Assembly (NCBI GenBank): GCA_033720695.1
Contig: JAWWCA010000031.1
Coordinates: 1 to 21,100 of the forward strand
Source: DATGQT01 sp033720695
GTDB taxonomy: Bacteria > Bacteroidota > Rhodothermia > Rhodothermales > Rubricoccaceae
Direction: 5' to 3'
DNA length: 21,100 bases
Both the position numbers and the translations under genes were made by a program. Every line of letters starts with the position of its first letter. Positions within the stretch are counted from its first letter, which is position 1. Shown here in pieces: positions 19,507-21,100 of the stretch. The notes under the pieces were generated by a model. The model did no database searches. It saw nothing but the letters and a program-made list of their open reading frames with translations, and was not told the origin of the DNA.

Positions 19507-21100
19507 CTACTCGGCCGGGACGAGGGGGCGATAGCGGGCGGCCTCCTCGGGCTTGTCCCACTCGTCGTAGAGCCGGACGAGACGGCGCGCGGCCATCTGC
19601 GTGGTGCGGTCGCCCCGGCCGCGCTCGGCGATCAGCGTCTCGTATTCGGTGAGGAGGAGGCGCTCGGTCTCGGCGTAGCGCCCCTGCGCATGGAGGGCGT
19701 CGCTCAGCTCCAGGCGGTGCTGAACGGCCGAGAGGAAGTCGGGTCCGAAGAGCTCCTCGAAGATGCCCGCGGCGATGCGGTACTCCCGCTCGGCCTCGAC
19801 GGGCCGGTCCCAGTCGAGGAAGAGGCGGGCGAGGAGGGCGTGGCTCCGCGCAAGCGTGTAGTGGCCGCCGGGGTACATCCCCTCGCGGACGGCGAGGTCC
19901 TGGCGGAAGTGCTCTTCGGCGTCCTCGTAGCGGCCCTGGCCCTGCGCCGCCTCGCCGAGAACGGCGTGGGTGGCGGCCAGCTCATAGTGTCCTTCGGGGT
20001 AGAGCGTGCGGTGCAGCGCGAGCGCCTCGCGCCCGACGGCTTCGGCCTCCTCGTGCGCGCCGCTGGCGTTGAGCACCCACCCCAACCGGTTCAGGCTCTC
20101 GCCCACGCGCGGGTCCTGGCTGCCGAAGAGGCGCCGGTTCATGCCGAGGGCGCGGCGCATGAGCGGGAGCGCCTCGTCGTAACGGCGTTGGGTGTAGAGG
20201 AGGTCGCCGAGGCGGAGGAAGTTCTCGGCCAGTTCGGGGTCATCGCCGGGCGGCGAGGCCGCGACGAGGTCGTGCCAGGCGGTGAACACGCTATCGGCCT
20301 CGTCGGTGTAGCCCTGGATGTGGAGGACGGAGCCGAGGTGGTAGAGGATCGAGCCACGCCGGGGGTCGTCGGCTTCGAGATGGCGCTCTGCGTAGGCGAG
20401 GGCCTCGCGGTAGAGCGGCTCGGCCTGCTCGATCCGCTGGCTCTGCTCGTAGAGGCCGGCGAGGGTGAACACGCTCTCGGCCGTGTCGGGGTGGTCGTTG
20501 CCGAGGGACGTGCGGCGGAGCGCGAGCGCGCGTGCGAGGAGGGGGATCGCCTCGTTCGTACGGCCGAGGTTGCGGTAGGCTTCGCCGATCACGCTGAGGA
20601 CGGCCGCCTGCACCTCGGGCTGCCCCTCCAGCTCCGTCTCGACGCGCGCCGCGCCCTCGGCGAGCACCTCGCGGACCGTGAGCGTGTCGCCGAGCGTCTC
20701 GGTGGGGTCGGCCTGCTGGAAGAGGCTGACGAGGAAGCCCGCCACCTGCTCGGCCTTCTCCGCCTCGGTCTGCGCCCGGTCGCGCTCGCGCTCGACGCGC
20801 CGGTTCTGCACCTCCGAGAAGATCACGAACCCGGCGAGCATGACGATGAGCGCCGCGAGCGCCGTCGTCTCGATGGGGTGGCGGCGGACGAGCTTCCTCA
20901 GCCGGTAGCCGCGCGAGTCGCGGTGGGCGTGGACGGGCTGATCCCTGAGGTAGTGGTCGAGGTCGTCGCCCAGTGCCTCGGCGCTGGCGTAGCGGCGCGG
21001 GGGGGCCGTGGCCCGCGCCCGGTGCACGAGGTTGTGGAGGTCGCCCCCGCGGCGCCGCGGCAGCCCCGCCGGGGGCACCTCCCCCGCCACGCCCCCGGCC
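19507..21100 (-). CDS. Serine/threonine kinase with TPR repeats, C-terminal part (5' truncated)
   Basis: The open frame runs off the right edge, so the kinase N-terminus is not seen. About 530 codons are visible. Near the start, DLHNLVHRARATAPPRRYASAEALGDDLDHYLRDQPVHAH is the end of a Hanks-type kinase lobe, with the subdomain XI arginine (RRYASAEAL). Then come GYRLRKLVRRHP, one membrane helix (TTALAALIVMLAGFVIFSE) and a short charged coiled coil (RERDRAQTEAEKAEQVAGFL). About eight tandem TPR units reach almost to the C-terminus (for example AYRNLGRTNEAIPLLARALALR). This is the common membrane-anchored kinase with an extracytoplasmic TPR sensor. The substrate is unknown. It converges on the MauG-like gene. 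Confidence 0.88.
   Translation of the reverse strand, partial: AGGVAGEVPPAGLPRRRGGDLHNLVHRARATAPPRRYASAEALGDDLDHYLRDQPVHAHRDSRGYRLRKLVRRHPIETTALAALIVMLAGFVIFSEVQNRRVERERDRAQTEAEKAEQVAGFLVSLFQQADPTETLGDTLTVREVLAEGAARVETELEGQPEVQAAVLSVIGEAYRNLGRTNEAIPLLARALALRRTSLGNDHPDTAESVFTLAGLYEQSQRIEQAEPLYREALAYAERHLEADDPRRGSILYHLGSVLHIQGYTDEADSVFTAWHDLVAASPPGDDPELAENFLRLGDLLYTQRRYDEALPLMRRALGMNRRLFGSQDPRVGESLNRLGWVLNASGAHEEAEAVGREALALHRTLYPEGHYELAATHAVLGEAAQGQGRYEDAEEHFRQDLAVREGMYPGGHYTLARSHALLARLFLDWDRPVEAEREYRIAAGIFEELFGPDFLSAVQHRLELSDALHAQGRYAETERLLLTEYETLIAERGRGDRTTQMAARRLVRLYDEWDKPEEAARYRPLVPAE

Overview
The window is a 21.1-kb piece of a high-GC bacterial chromosome. It has a dense coding layout, stop/start overlaps of 4-8 bases inside operons, few clear Shine-Dalgarno sites, and promoter-like sites resembling the Bacteroidota -7 element (TAnnTTTG). 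Together with a bifunctional HisB, a fused HisIE and a large-P1-domain YidC, this suggests a halophilic or marine member of the Rhodothermota/Bacteroidota group (Rubricoccus/Rubrivirga/Salinibacter-like). That placement is inference; no 16S or marker comparison was possible.

Region 1 (1-5345) is a histidine operon: end of hisG, then hisD, hisB, hisH, hisA, hisF and hisIE. All junctions overlap except hisA-hisF. No hisC is present. A 93-bp terminal-inverted-repeat element lies exactly at the hisD/hisB junction, where hisC often sits in other operons. The element encodes the last 29 residues of HisD, the HisD stop and the HisB start. A second, different repeat-like palindromic element fills the hisA-hisF gap.

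Region 2 (5387-6787) holds a stand-alone NFACT-R protein with a C9 tract near its start. Opposite it are an aquaporin-family channel lacking the usual filter arginine and a tRNA-Gly/tRNA-Val pair with its own promoter, inter-tRNA hairpin and terminator.

Region 3 (6831-15631) is the conserved origin-associated housekeeping set rpmH-rnpA-yidC-mnmE-(phzF-like, FNT channel)-mnmG-rsmG: ribosomal protein L34, RNase P protein, membrane insertase, the MnmE/MnmG tRNA wobble-uridine modification pair, and the 16S rRNA m7G methyltransferase. Two unrelated genes separate mnmE from mnmG. Neither dnaA nor parAB flanks the set.

Region 4 (15732-21100) is accessory. It has a WYL-family transcription regulator overlapping a thioredoxin-like 2Fe-2S ferredoxin gene, then a secreted protein of unknown family followed by a di-haem cytochrome c peroxidase/MauG-like enzyme. 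This ends in a 13-bp hairpin whose loop contains the stop codon. Convergent to it is the C-terminal part of a Ser/Thr kinase with a TPR sensor domain, truncated by the window edge.

The best leads for something not described before are the repeat-made hisD/hisB junction, the secreted-protein/MauG pair, and the WYL-ferredoxin pair. No CRISPR array, insertion sequence, phage or obvious defence system is visible. No stretch over 300 bases lacks a gene.
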